64,000 nt of DNA, from contig NZ_BMSA01000013.1 of assembly GCF_014648915.1 (NCBI RefSeq), positions 1 through 64,000 of the forward strand, in the 5' to 3' direction. Shown here piece by piece: positions 25,708 through 34,910 of this stretch; position 1 is the first letter of the stretch; every line of letters begins with the position of its first letter. The notes beneath the pieces are model-generated. The model searched no databases. It was not told where the DNA came from and saw nothing but the letters and a program-made list of their open reading frames with translations. The DNA is from Streptomyces phaeofaciens (GTDB taxonomy: Bacteria; Actinomycetota; Actinomycetes; Streptomycetales; Streptomycetaceae). A program made the position numbers and the translations under genes.

Positions 25708-27339
25708 TCAGCGGCCTTGGTACTTGGCCGCCGTCTTACGGGCCGAGCCGAGCTTGCCGTAGAGCTGCTTGCCTGGGCATTCCGTGGCAAAACCGTCCCG
25801 GTGGCCGGAGATCACGTTCAGTCGTACGTTCTTTCCCTTTGGGTAGAGATTGCCACCTGCGGACTTCAGATATGTCTTTCCTTTCGGATTACCCCCGAAG
25901 AGACCCAGCTTCCATGCCGTCAGGCCGGCGACCGCCTTCACTGTGGCGGAGCTCGGTTTGGTCGATGTGAACGTGCCGAGAACGGCGATGCCCATGCTGT
26001 TGGTGTTGAACCCGAGGGTGTGCGCGCCCAGGACCGCCTTGGCCACCCCACCGGCGCGGCCTTCGTAGATGGTTCCGCACTTGTCGACGACGAAGTTGTA
26101 GCCGATGTCCCGCCAGCCCAGGCTTCTGACGTGGTAGCGGTAGATACCGCGAATGACGGAGGGGGCCTGCGAGCACTTGTACGAGTTGCCGGTGGCCGAA
26201 TGGTGTACGAACGCCGCCTTCACCTTGGTCGTGTAGCGGAAGCCCGCCTCCCGCAGGCTCTCGTCGGCGCTCCAGCCGCGGCGCGTGACGATGCGCGGGC
26301 GCGGGCCGATGTACGGCTTCGCACGCTGCGCCTGCGTCAGTTCGCTTCCGCGCAGGGCGAGCAGTTCGCTCCGCGTCTGCGCGCGGTCCAGCGCGGGGAT
26401 CTCCAGCGCGCCGAGCGGGGCGAGGGGGGCGTTGGCGGCGGAGGCGCGCGTCGCCGAGGGGGCGATCGCGGCCCTGACGGCCCGTTCGCCGTAGGACCCG
26501 CCGTAGGACCCGCCGTAGGACCTTCCGTAGGGCTCGCCGTAGGACTCGTCATCCGACCCGCCGTACGACTCGCCGTTGGACCCTCCGTACGACTCGCCGT
26601 CCGAATCGCCGTAGGACTCGCCGTACGACTGGTCATCCGACCTGCCGTACGACTGGTCATCCGCCCCGCCGTACGGCTCGCCGGCCGGTGTCCGGGAAGC
26701 CTCGGTCTCCTCGCGCGCGACGGCCGGTCGGTCCCCGTGCGCCACGGTGGCGGACTCCGGGTCCTTCCCGGGGTCGATCAGTTCCAGGCGCATCCCGCCG
26801 GGGAGCGGGACGGTGGTCGTGCGGGTGCGGATGCCCCGGCCGGTCTCCTCGGTGCGGCGGGCCGCGTCGGGGCGGACGCGGACCTCGACGCCGTCGGAAT
26901 CACCCACCCAGAGCGGGGCGGTGGCCCCCCGGACGTGGCCGGAGACGCGCTCGGCGGTGTCCGGGTCGGCGCCATGGTCGGCGTAGTGGGTCTCGACGTC
27001 CTGCCAGCCGGACCAGGTGCCGGTGCCGGCCGCGCGGGTGCGGACCTGGACCGTGCCGAGGAGTTCGGCGTCCGGGTTGTCCCAGACGACGCCGAGGAGC
27101 GAGAAGGGGGACACGTCCCGGCGCGGCACGCCCTGTTCGGCGGCGCCGAGGGCACGGTCGCGGGTGAGTGGGGTGAGGGGCAGCGACTGGGTGCTGCCTG
27201 AGAGGTCGGGGGCGACGACGGGCGCCACCTCCGCGCTCGGCGCCGGTCGCGCCGTCGCCGCGGTGGCGGGCGGCGTCAGGGGGAGGGCGAGAGCCGCCGC
27301 ACACGTGACGCCGATCGAAGAAGTGAGCAATCCACGCAT
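25708..27339 (-). CDS. secreted peptidoglycan recognition protein / N-acetylmuramoyl-L-alanine amidase
   Basis: A 543-residue exported protein. ATG start MRGLLTSSIG gives a clean signal peptide (about 1-29, ending PATAATA). Residues 40-200 form an N-terminal beta domain often seen in actinobacterial PGRPs. A Ser/Tyr/Gly/Asp/Glu repeat region (about 215-280) with many SYG units separates it from the PGRP/Amidase_2 domain (about 330-540). The likely zinc ligands are in FVHHSATGN, GAHTLGFN and TECPGKQLYG. It would cleave the amide bond between MurNAc and the stem peptide. An in-frame ATG at 27363 (MAMSRIVG) is an alternative start. Confidence 0.9.
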   Translation of the reverse strand: MRGLLTSSIGVTCAAALALPLTPPATAATARPAPSAEVAPVVAPDLSGSTQSLPLTPLTRDRALGAAEQGVPRRDVSPFSLLGVVWDNPDAELLGTVQVRTRAAGTGTWSGWQDVETHYADHGADPDTAERVSGHVRGATAPLWVGDSDGVEVRVRPDAARRTEETGRGIRTRTTTVPLPGGMRLELIDPGKDPESATVAHGDRPAVAREETEASRTPAGEPYGGADDQSYGRSDDQSYGESYGDSDGESYGGSNGESYGGSDDESYGEPYGRSYGGSYGGSYGERAVRAAIAPSATRASAANAPLAPLGALEIPALDRAQTRSELLALRGSELTQAQRAKPYIGPRPRIVTRRGWSADESLREAGFRYTTKVKAAFVHHSATGNSYKCSQAPSVIRGIYRYHVRSLGWRDIGYNFVVDKCGTIYEGRAGGVAKAVLGAHTLGFNTNSMGIAVLGTFTSTKPSSATVKAVAGLTAWKLGLFGGNPKGKTYLKSAGGNLYPKGKNVRLNVISGHRDGFATECPGKQLYGKLGSARKTAAKYQGR

Positions 27340-27487
27340 GCCAACGATCCTGGACATAGCCATACATATCTGTCCATTGGGGAGTTGACGGGCTGTCGGG
27401 AGCGTTCCGCCGAACCGGTGGCGCGACGGCCCGGGGCGTTCGGCCGAACCGGTGGCCCGGTGGTGGGAGGTGCGGCGGGGCGGCGCG

Positions 27488-27493
27488 TACGCT
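27488..27493 (+). promoter_or_regulatory. -10 box TACGCT of a likely leaderless transcript
   Basis: TACGCT ends 7 bp before the GTG start of the TIGR03089-type gene. There is no ribosome site, so the mRNA probably begins at the start codon, as proposed for the metallopeptidase gene. Confidence 0.5.
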
Positions 27494-27500
27494 TGCGCGG

Positions 27501-28259
27501 GTGAACGCCACCGATCGCACCCCTGCCGACCTGCTGCGTTCCGCGCTCGCCGCGGATCCGGCGCGCCCCCTGGTGACTTTCTACGACGACGCCACGGGCG
27601 AGCGGGTCGAACTGTCCGTGGCCACCTTCGCCAACTGGGTGGCCAAGACCTCGAACCTCCTTCAGGACGGACTCTCCGCGGAGCCCGGCGACCGGGTCGC
27701 GCTGCTGCTGCCCGCGCACTGGCAGACGGCGGTCTGGCTGCTGGCGTGCGCCTCGACCGGTGTGGTCGCGGACGTCGGCGGAGATCCCGCGCGGGCCGAC
27801 TTCGTCGTGGCCGGACCCGGGGAGTTCGACGCGGGGCTGGCCTGCCGCGGGGACCGGTACGCGCTGTCGCTCGCACCGCTCGGCCGGCGGTTCGTGCCGT
27901 CGCCGCCGCAGGGGTACGCCGACTACGCCGTGGAAGTCCCCACCCACGGGGACCGCTTCGCGCCGTACGCGCCCGTGGACCCCGAGGCGCCCGCGCTGGT
28001 CGTGGCCGGGGCCGAGTTCACCGGGGCGGAGGTCGTGGAGCGGGCCCGCGCCGAGGCGGCGGGACTGGGCCTGACCGGCCCCGGCTCCCGGCTGCTGTCG
28101 GGACTGCCGTACGACACCTGGGAGGGGCTGAGCGCCGGGCTGTACGGTCCGCTCGCGAGCGGCGGCTCGGTCGTCCTGTGCCGGAACCTGGACCAGCTGT
28201 CCGAGGAGGGCCTCGCCCAGCGCATCGAGAGCGAACGGGTCACGGCGACGGCCCGCTAG
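27501..28259 (+). CDS. TIGR03089 family protein (truncated acyl-CoA synthetase-like)
   Basis: A 252-residue soluble protein resembling the N-terminal half of AMP-forming acyl-CoA synthetases: DDATGERVELSVATFANWVAK, GDRVALLLPAHWQTAVWLLA. It lacks the ATP-binding P-loop and the C-terminal catalytic domain, so it is probably not an active ligase. The family is common in actinobacteria and its role is unknown. It lies upstream of the LCP genes but is separated from them by 450 bp, so an operon is unlikely. GTG start with no ribosome site. Confidence 0.85.
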   Translation: MNATDRTPADLLRSALAADPARPLVTFYDDATGERVELSVATFANWVAKTSNLLQDGLSAEPGDRVALLLPAHWQTAVWLLACASTGVVADVGGDPARADFVVAGPGEFDAGLACRGDRYALSLAPLGRRFVPSPPQGYADYAVEVPTHGDRFAPYAPVDPEAPALVVAGAEFTGAEVVERARAEAAGLGLTGPGSRLLSGLPYDTWEGLSAGLYGPLASGGSVVLCRNLDQLSEEGLAQRIESERVTATAR

Positions 28260-28260
28260 G

Positions 28261-28400
28261 CCCTGTCCGGCCCGGGCCCTGTCCACCCGGGCCCTGTCCG
28301 GCCCAGGTCCCGGGCGACCCAAGCCCTGCCCGCCCCAGGGCCTGTCCGAGCCAGGCCCTTGTCCGGCCCAACCCCTGCCCGACCCAGGACCGGGGCGACC
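28261..28400. repeat. degenerate 15-16-bp tandem repeats in a 450-bp gap
   Basis: The first three units start CCCTGTCC (28261-28276, 28277-28291, 28292-28307). Decayed copies with CCCTGYCC and RGCGACCCA continue to about 28400. The remainder of the gap up to 28709 is C-rich and proline-codon-like on both strands, without a convincing gene. Confidence 0.7.
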
Positions 28401-28709
28401 CAGGACCCGCCGTCCGGATCCTGCCGCCCGCCGCAGGGCCCGGCCCACACTTCCCTGCCGCGCACCACCGGGCCCGGCCCGCACCCCCTGCCGCCCATCG
28501 CGGGCCCCGGCCCGCACAGCCGGCCCCGAAGGCACCGCCACGCCGGCCGACCCGATCCGGGCGACGAACCCCGGTCCGACCCCGGCCCCCGCGGTCCTCA
28601 CCCGTTCGGCCCACCCCCACCCGCACCCCACGCCCCCGACCCCCCATGGTCGTAGGAGGGACAGCACGACCCGCTCGTACCGCCGGACGTGGGAGGGGTG
28701 GATCCAGCC

Positions 28710-29927
28710 GTGGGCGATTCCAAGGGATCGAGGCGGCCCCTCGGGCCGGGGACGGGGGCCTCCGCCGACGGGCGGGGGCTGATACGCCGGCGTCGGCGGC
28801 GCTGGTTGCGGTACGGGGCGGCCGCGGCGACCCTCCTCGTCGCGGGGGTCGGCCTCGCCGGATGGGCGCTCTACGCCAAGCTCGACGGGAACATCACCGC
28901 CGACGAGGCGGCCGCGGCGGAGCTGGAGCGGTACGCGAAGGAGCGGCCGGCCTCACTGGTGAAGGACGCCCAGAACATCCTGCTGATCGGGTCCGACTCG
29001 CGCGCGGGCGACGGCAACGCCGCCTACGGACGGGACTCGGGGACCGAACGCTCGGACACCGTGATCCTGCTGCACCTGGCCGCCGGGCGGCACAGCGCCA
29101 CCGCCGTCTCCCTGCCCCGCGACCTGATGGTGGACGTACCGGCCTGCCTCAAACCGGACGGGACCCGGACCGAGCCGATGTTCGCGATGTTCAACTACGC
29201 CTTCGAGACCGGCGGGTCGGCCTGCACGATCCGGACCGTGGAGAAGCTGACCGGGGTGCGCATCGACCATCACATGGTCGTCGACTTCAGCGGCTTCAAG
29301 GAGATGGTGGACGCCGTCGACGGCGTCCAGGTGTGCCTGACGGCGCCGGTCGTGGACAAGGCCGCCAAGCTGCGGCTGCCCGCGGGGCGGGTGACGCTCG
29401 ACGGGGAGCAGGCGCTGGCGTACGTCCGGGCGCGCAAGTCGCTGGGCAACGGCAGCGACACCGACCGGATGGACCGGCAGCAGCGTTTCCTCGGGGCGCT
29501 CGTCAACAAGGTGCAGAGCACGGACGTCCTGCTGAATCCGGCGAAGCTGTATCCGGTGCTGGACGCGGCCACGTCCTCCCTCACCACCGACCCGGATCTG
29601 GCGAGTCTGCGCGGGCTCTACGAACTCGTGCGCGGGCTGCGCGACATCAGCACCGAAAATGTGCAATTCATGACCGTTCCTCGGGAGTCGTACGTCTACA
29701 ACGCGAATCGCGACCAACTCGTGGAGCCCGAGGCGGAAAAACTCTTCGAACGGCTGCGCACCGACACACCGGTGGTGGTTTCTCAGGAACTTCCCATGAA
29801 AACCAGCTCCCCGGAGCCGGGCGACCACGGTCCGTACGGGGTGCGGGCGGCGTCACGCGAGGTTTCACCCACTCCGCCCGCTCCCACGTTCCGCGGGAAC
29901 ACCGCCGCCGAGGACAGCTGCGGGTAA
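28710..29927 (+). CDS. LytR-CpsA-Psr (LCP) family protein 1
   Basis: A 405-residue type II membrane protein. It has a short basic cytoplasmic N-terminus (RRRRRRWLRYG), one membrane segment (about 35-55) and an extracytoplasmic LCP domain. Its motifs are ILLIGSDSRAGDG, the lipid-phosphate-binding arginines of SLPRDLMVDVP, TVEKLTGVRIDHHMVVDF and RMDRQQRFLGAL. LCP enzymes transfer lipid-linked glycopolymers (teichoic, teichulosonic or other) to peptidoglycan. It has no LytR_C domain. GTG start chosen because GGGAGGGG lies about 10 bp upstream; GTG at 28689 is the alternative. First of five LCP genes in 10 kb. Confidence 0.88.
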   Translation: MGDSKGSRRPLGPGTGASADGRGLIRRRRRRWLRYGAAAATLLVAGVGLAGWALYAKLDGNITADEAAAAELERYAKERPASLVKDAQNILLIGSDSRAGDGNAAYGRDSGTERSDTVILLHLAAGRHSATAVSLPRDLMVDVPACLKPDGTRTEPMFAMFNYAFETGGSACTIRTVEKLTGVRIDHHMVVDFSGFKEMVDAVDGVQVCLTAPVVDKAAKLRLPAGRVTLDGEQALAYVRARKSLGNGSDTDRMDRQQRFLGALVNKVQSTDVLLNPAKLYPVLDAATSSLTTDPDLASLRGLYELVRGLRDISTENVQFMTVPRESYVYNANRDQLVEPEAEKLFERLRTDTPVVVSQELPMKTSSPEPGDHGPYGVRAASREVSPTPPAPTFRGNTAAEDSCG

Positions 29928-30192
29928 AGCGGTTACCAAACCGTTCGCCGAGGACGAACTCCAGTTCAAAGAAATGCGCCGGATTGCCCGGTTGTAGGGA
30001 AGTGGAATTTGTCACGGGCGTCGCTCCACGTCGAACCGGGCGGATAGTGTGAGCGACCCGGTGCACCCGGCCGCGAGGTCTGTCCTGGTGCCGTGTACCG
30101 AGCGACCGAGTGAAACTGAGTGAGCGTGACGACCCGAGCGTCTCTTGAGGGGGAGAGGCGCCGCGTGGCCCCGACGGAGGATTCGGACAACC

Positions 30193-31983
30193 GTGGACGC
30201 GCAAGGCCGTGGGCGGGCGGACAACATCGACCCCGCAGACCAGTGGGTACTCAATCCGGACACCGGCGAATACGAACTGCGACTGAGTCCTTCCGCACCG
30301 CAATCGTCGGTGCCCGGACCTCGTAGAGCCGCCTCCCGCGCGCAGGCCCCGGCCGGCGCCGGAGGGCAGGGCGCGGCGCGCGGCCGTCCGGCGGCGCCTC
30401 AGCGGGAGCCGGAGCCGGAGTCGGACTCGCCCGAGGGGGCACCGGGCCGGGTCCCGGGGCCGCGCCGTCGGCGGGGCGCGCCGGAGGAACCGCCGAACCG
30501 GCGTGGCCGCCGGCCGGCGAAGAAGAAGTCGAGGGCGAAGAAGATCCTGCTGTGGACCGGCGGGACCATGGCCTTCGTGCTGGTGGGTACGGCCGGTGCG
30601 GCCTACCTCTATCTCCAGCACCTCAACGACAACATCACGTCCGTCTCCGACGACGGTGCGAGCACCGGCGGCTTCAGCACGGACAAGGCGATCAACATCC
30701 TGCTGATCGGCACCGACAAGCGCACCGGCTCCGGGAACAAGGGCTACGGCGACGCCAACAGCGTCGGCCACGCGGACACCACGATCCTGCTGCACGTCTC
30801 CAAGGACCGGACGAACGCGACCGCGCTGAGCATCCCGCGCGACCTGATCGTGGACGTCCCGGACTGCCCGACCACGCAGGAGGACGGCAGCACGAAGGTG
30901 ATCGCGGGCACCGAGGGCGTCCGCTTCAACACCAGCCTGGGCCAGGAGGAGCGCACGCCGAGCTGCACCGTGCGCACGGTCACCGAGCTGACCGGGATCC
31001 AGGCCGACAACTTCATGGTGGCCGACTTCAACGCGGTGAAGACCCTGACCTCGGCGGTCGGCGGGGTCGAGGTCTGTCTGGCCAAGGACATCGACGACCC
31101 GGACTCCCATCTGAAGCTGTCCAAGGGCACCCACACCATCGAGGGCGAGCAGGCGCTGGCCTTCGTGCGCACCCGGCACTCGGTGGGCTTCGGCGGCGAC
31201 CTGAGCCGGATCGAGATCCAGCAGCAGTTCCTCAGCGCGCTGATGCGCAAGCTCAAGTCGAACGACACCCTCACCAGCCCCACCAAGATGCTCAAGCTTG
31301 CGGAGGCCGGCACCAAGGCGCTGACCGTCGACTCCCAGCTGGACAGCATCGGCAAGCTCAAGGACCTCGGTCTGGAGCTGGGCAAGCTCAACATCAAGAA
31401 CCTGACCTTCACCACCGTGCCGGTGGTCGACAACCCGGCGGAGAAGGTCAAGGCCACCGTCGTCCTCGACGAATCGACGGCGCCGACCGTCTTCCAGATG
31501 ATGCAGGACGACGTCTCCTTCACCGAGGTGAAGGAGAAGGCCGAGGCGTCCAAGGACGCGGCGGCGGCAGAGGCCGCGAAGCGGCTCAAGGGCACCAAGT
31601 CGGCCGCCTCGGAGATCCGGGTCCAGGTCATGAACGGCGGCGCCCCGGCCGGCAGCGCACAGGAGACTCTCAGCTGGCTCCAGAATGATGAGGGTGTGAC
31701 GAAGTCCGAGAACGCGGGCAACGCCCCGGCGGAACTGAGCAGGACGACACTGGAGTACGACCCCGACCAGGCGGACCAGGCACGCAAGCTGGCCGACATC
31801 ATGGGGCTGCCCGGCACCGCGCTGAAGCCTGGCAAGAGTGTCGAGAACTCCCAGGGTCTGCCGACGATGACGCTCACGCTGGGCAAGGACTTCAAGGGCG
31901 CGGGCGTCTCGCTGACGGCGACGACGAAGGTGCCGGACACGGTCCAGAAGTCCACGGCGGACAAGGTCCAGTGTGCCAAGTAG
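30193..31983 (+). CDS. LCP family protein 2 with LytR_C domain
   Basis: A 596-residue LCP protein. A long basic and proline-rich cytoplasmic region (about 1-115) precedes the membrane segment (about 120-143). The LCP domain (about 165-420) has NILLIGTDKRTGSG, SIPRDLIVDVPDC and TRHSVGFGGDLSRI. After an Ala/Lys-rich coil comes a LytR_C domain (about 470-590, IRVQVMNGG). The GTG start (VDAQGRGRAD) is supported by CGGAGGA just upstream. It is closest in architecture to LCP protein 3, suggesting tandem duplication. A strong hairpin follows it. Confidence 0.9.
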   Translation: MDAQGRGRADNIDPADQWVLNPDTGEYELRLSPSAPQSSVPGPRRAASRAQAPAGAGGQGAARGRPAAPQREPEPESDSPEGAPGRVPGPRRRRGAPEEPPNRRGRRPAKKKSRAKKILLWTGGTMAFVLVGTAGAAYLYLQHLNDNITSVSDDGASTGGFSTDKAINILLIGTDKRTGSGNKGYGDANSVGHADTTILLHVSKDRTNATALSIPRDLIVDVPDCPTTQEDGSTKVIAGTEGVRFNTSLGQEERTPSCTVRTVTELTGIQADNFMVADFNAVKTLTSAVGGVEVCLAKDIDDPDSHLKLSKGTHTIEGEQALAFVRTRHSVGFGGDLSRIEIQQQFLSALMRKLKSNDTLTSPTKMLKLAEAGTKALTVDSQLDSIGKLKDLGLELGKLNIKNLTFTTVPVVDNPAEKVKATVVLDESTAPTVFQMMQDDVSFTEVKEKAEASKDAAAAEAAKRLKGTKSAASEIRVQVMNGGAPAGSAQETLSWLQNDEGVTKSENAGNAPAELSRTTLEYDPDQADQARKLADIMGLPGTALKPGKSVENSQGLPTMTLTLGKDFKGAGVSLTATTKVPDTVQKSTADKVQCAK

Positions 31984-32002
31984 GTCATGAGGGGTAACCC
32001 TT

Positions 32003-32042
32003 CGGGCCCGTCGTGCGTCTGACTGGACGCGGGACGGGCCCG
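32003..32042 (+). terminator. terminator between LCP genes 2 and 3
   Basis: A 10-bp perfect outer stem (32003-32012 with 32033-32042) continues, after a 2-nt internal loop, into a 5-bp inner stem. It starts 20 bp after the stop of LCP gene 2. Confidence 0.8.
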
Positions 32043-32070
32043 TGTCAGGTCGGCGGGGAGGGGCAGGGGA

Positions 32071-33714
32071 ATGGTGGGGAGAAGCGGGGTGCGTGCGGAG
32101 GTGCCGGCGGTCGAGGACACGATGTCCCTGACACCGCAGGACGGCGACGCGCCCGAGGACAGCGGCCGGCACGGCGGCAAGGGCGGCGGTGACCGCTCCG
32201 CGGATCGCAGGCGCCGTCGTCGACGCGCGTTGCGCTGGTCGGCGAGCGTGCTGGCGGTGGTCATACTCGGGACGGCCGGCGCCGGATACCTCTACTACCA
32301 GCACCTCAACGCCAACATCAAGAGCGACGATCTCAACCTCGGCGACGCCAAGGACCGTGCGGCGAAGACCCAGGCCAACGCTGCCGGCCAGACCGCGCTG
32401 AACATCCTGCTGATCGGTTCGGACGCCCGGGACTCCGCGGAGAACCAGAAGCTCGGCGGTGCCAGGGACACCTTCGACGGCACCCCGCTCGCGGACGTCC
32501 AGATGCTGCTGCACGTCTCGGCGGACCGCACCAACATGTCCGTGGTGAGCATGCCGCGCGACACCCTGATCGACATCCCCAAGTGCACGGATCCCGACAC
32601 CGGGCAGTCGTACGGGGCGAGCAGCAGGGCGATGACGAACGAGTCCCTGGGCCGCGGCGGCGCCGGCTGCACGGTGGCCACCTGGGAGAAGCTCACCGAC
32701 ATCCACATCGACCACTTCATGATGATCGACTTCTCCGGTGTGGTGTCGATGGCGGACGCCATCGGCGGCGTCCCGGTGTGCGTGGACGCCAACGTCTACT
32801 CGCACACCAGCACCGGCAAGGGCTCCGGTCTGAAGCTGGAGGAGGGCACCACCTCCATCAAGGGCAAGCAGGCCCTCCAGTGGCTGCGCACCCGCTACGG
32901 CTTCGAGGACGACACCGACCTCGCCCGCGCCAAGGCGCAGCACATGTACATGAACTCGATGGTCCGCGAGCTGCGCGCCAACGCCAAGCTGACCAACCCG
33001 AACAAGCTGCGCAAGCTCGCCGAGGCGGCCACGAAGGCGATCACCGTCGACGACGGCCTGGACACCATCACCAAGATGTACGACCTGGCGAACGAGTTGC
33101 AGAAGGTGCCCACCGAGCGCATCACGATGACGACGATGCCCAACCGGTACGACACCTACGACACCGGCCGGGTGGTGCCCACCGAGGACGCCGACAAGCT
33201 GTTCCGGCTGGTGCGCGAGGACATCGCGCTGGACGGCAAGGACGAGAAGAAGGCCACCGCCAGCCCCTCGCCGACGGTCACCGACACGGCCGTGGCGGAC
33301 GAGGACATCGCGGTGCAGGTGCACAACAGCACCCGTACCGGCACGCTGGCCCCGGTCAGCGGGCGCGCGTCCGCGGTCACCGGGCTGCTGAAGGACAAGG
33401 GCCTCACGGGGGCCGTCGCGGACACCTCCGCGGCCACCTCCGAGGAGACGACGGTGATCCGCTACCCGAGCGCCGACCTCCAGGCCGACGCCCTGCGGGT
33501 CGCGAAGGTCCTCGGCATCCCGGCGGGCCAGGTGAAGAAGTCCACCGACGTCTCCGGCGTCACGCTCTTCGTGGGCGGGGACTGGCGGTCCGGCACCAAG
33601 TACGAGGCGCCGGACAAGAAGGAGGACGACGACACCACGCCGTCCTCGGCGCAGGCGATGAACGGCGCCGACGAAAGCCAGTGCATGCACGTGGACCCGG
33701 CCTACACCTGGTAG
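32071..33714 (+). CDS. LCP family protein 3 with LytR_C domain
   Basis: A 547-residue LCP protein with the same layout as protein 2: basic N-terminus (RRRRRRRAL), membrane segment (about 55-75), LCP domain (about 105-385) with NILLIGSDARDSA, SMPRDTLIDIPKC and TRYGFEDDTDLARAK, and a LytR_C domain (about 415-510, IAVQVHNSTRTGT). The ATG start has GGGAGGGG upstream. A second ATG at 32122 (MSLTPQDG), preceded by GAGGAC, is equally credible and gives 530 residues. It likely acts in attachment of secondary cell-wall polymers. Confidence 0.9.
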   Translation: MVGRSGVRAEVPAVEDTMSLTPQDGDAPEDSGRHGGKGGGDRSADRRRRRRRALRWSASVLAVVILGTAGAGYLYYQHLNANIKSDDLNLGDAKDRAAKTQANAAGQTALNILLIGSDARDSAENQKLGGARDTFDGTPLADVQMLLHVSADRTNMSVVSMPRDTLIDIPKCTDPDTGQSYGASSRAMTNESLGRGGAGCTVATWEKLTDIHIDHFMMIDFSGVVSMADAIGGVPVCVDANVYSHTSTGKGSGLKLEEGTTSIKGKQALQWLRTRYGFEDDTDLARAKAQHMYMNSMVRELRANAKLTNPNKLRKLAEAATKAITVDDGLDTITKMYDLANELQKVPTERITMTTMPNRYDTYDTGRVVPTEDADKLFRLVREDIALDGKDEKKATASPSPTVTDTAVADEDIAVQVHNSTRTGTLAPVSGRASAVTGLLKDKGLTGAVADTSAATSEETTVIRYPSADLQADALRVAKVLGIPAGQVKKSTDVSGVTLFVGGDWRSGTKYEAPDKKEDDDTTPSSAQAMNGADESQCMHVDPAYTW

Positions 33715-33736
33715 ACCGGGCCCGGTGAGCCATGCG

Positions 33737-33768
33737 GGTGCTCAGTGCCTCACGGGGCGCTGAGCACC
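33737..33768 (+). terminator. hairpin between convergent LCP gene 3 and glycosyltransferase
   Basis: A 9-bp perfect stem (33737-33745 with 33760-33768), 22 bp after the LCP gene 3 stop and overlapping the 3' end of the convergent glycosyltransferase gene. Confidence 0.55.
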
Positions 33769-34778
33769 GCCGGGCGGCGCGAGGCGATGACCTTCCGCGC
33801 CAGCGACTTGGGGCTGGTGAGGAAGCCGAACCCCCACGACATGTGCATGGTGGCGAGGGCGACGGGGATCTGGAGCCGTGCCTTCAGCGGCAGCCCCTTG
33901 CCGGCCGGCACCGACCCGGCGGCGATCGCCGCGAGGTAGCCGCCGGGGATCAGGAACCCGAGCGGGGTGAGGGCGGCGCCGACCACGATCCCTGCGGCTA
34001 TCGCGCACACCGCGGTGGGCGGGGCGAGGTAGCGCAGGTTGATGGAGCCCTCGTGGTAGCGGGCGACGACGTGCCGCCAACGCCCGTAGTCCTTGTACTG
34101 CTTGGCGAGCGCCTTGACGCTGGGCCGCGGCCGGTACGACACCTTCAGCTCGGGCGAGAACCAGATCAGCCCGCCGGCCTCGCGGATGCGGAAGTTCAGC
34201 TCCCAGTCCTGGGCGCGGATGAACTCCACGTTGTAGCCGTCCTGCCGCTCCAGGGCCTCCCGCCGGAAGACACCGAGGTACACGGTCTCGGCGGGGCCCG
34301 CCTGGCCGCCGGTGTGGAAGGCGGCGTTGCCGACCCCGATCCTGGAGGTCATCGCGGCGGCCACCGCGTGCTCCCAGTCGTTCTCGCCCTCGGCGTGCAT
34401 GATGCCGCCGACGTTCTGCGCGCCGGTCTCCTCCAGGAGCCGTACCGCGGTGGCGATGTAGTTCGGGGAGAGGATCCCGTGGCCGTCGACGCGGACGACG
34501 ACCGGATGGCGGGAGGCCTTGATCGCGGCGTTGAGGGCGGCGGGGGTGCGGCCGGTCGGGTTGGGGACCGTGTGCACGCGCGGGTCGTCTGCCACGAGCC
34601 GGGCCGCGATCTCGTCCGTGCGGTCCGTGGACGGACCCAGGGCGATCACGACCTCCATCTCGCCGGCGTACTCCTGCGCGAGGATCGCTTGGACGGCTCC
34701 GCGCAGATGCCGCTCCTCGTTGAGGACGGGCATGATGACGGACACGGCGGGGAGCTGCACGTCGGACTTGGCGTTCAT
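33750..34778 (-). CDS. family 2 glycosyltransferase
   Basis: A 342-residue membrane-associated enzyme. The GT-A domain shows VSVIMPVLNEERHL, ALGPSTDRTDEIA, VVRVDGHGILSPNYI (metal-binding region) and AQDWELNFRIREAGG (catalytic-base region). Two to three membrane segments follow (about 255-310). Its position inside the LCP cluster suggests it builds the glycopolymer that the LCP proteins attach; the sugar and acceptor are unknown. No ribosome site is visible. TAACGT 9 bp upstream of the ATG could be the -10 box of a nearly leaderless mRNA. Confidence 0.85.
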   Translation of the reverse strand: MNAKSDVQLPAVSVIMPVLNEERHLRGAVQAILAQEYAGEMEVVIALGPSTDRTDEIAARLVADDPRVHTVPNPTGRTPAALNAAIKASRHPVVVRVDGHGILSPNYIATAVRLLEETGAQNVGGIMHAEGENDWEHAVAAAMTSRIGVGNAAFHTGGQAGPAETVYLGVFRREALERQDGYNVEFIRAQDWELNFRIREAGGLIWFSPELKVSYRPRPSVKALAKQYKDYGRWRHVVARYHEGSINLRYLAPPTAVCAIAAGIVVGAALTPLGFLIPGGYLAAIAAGSVPAGKGLPLKARLQIPVALATMHMSWGFGFLTSPKSLARKVIASRRPAVLSAP

Positions 34779-34910
34779 AGGGGGATCACGTTACCGCGAA
34801 CGGGGGACACCGGTGCGCCCCGCCGGGTGCGCTGCCCCGGGCGACAGATCGTACGGGCCTACGGTACTCACGGCTCTCCCCGCCCAGGCCGTCGCCCGGA
34901 GGTGTCCCCC

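Noticed and set aside
29668..33690. 1340-codon open frame antisense to LCP genes 2 and 3
   Set aside because: It is a shadow of the two LCP genes. The translation is His/Arg/Gly-rich and no ribosome site or domain is present.
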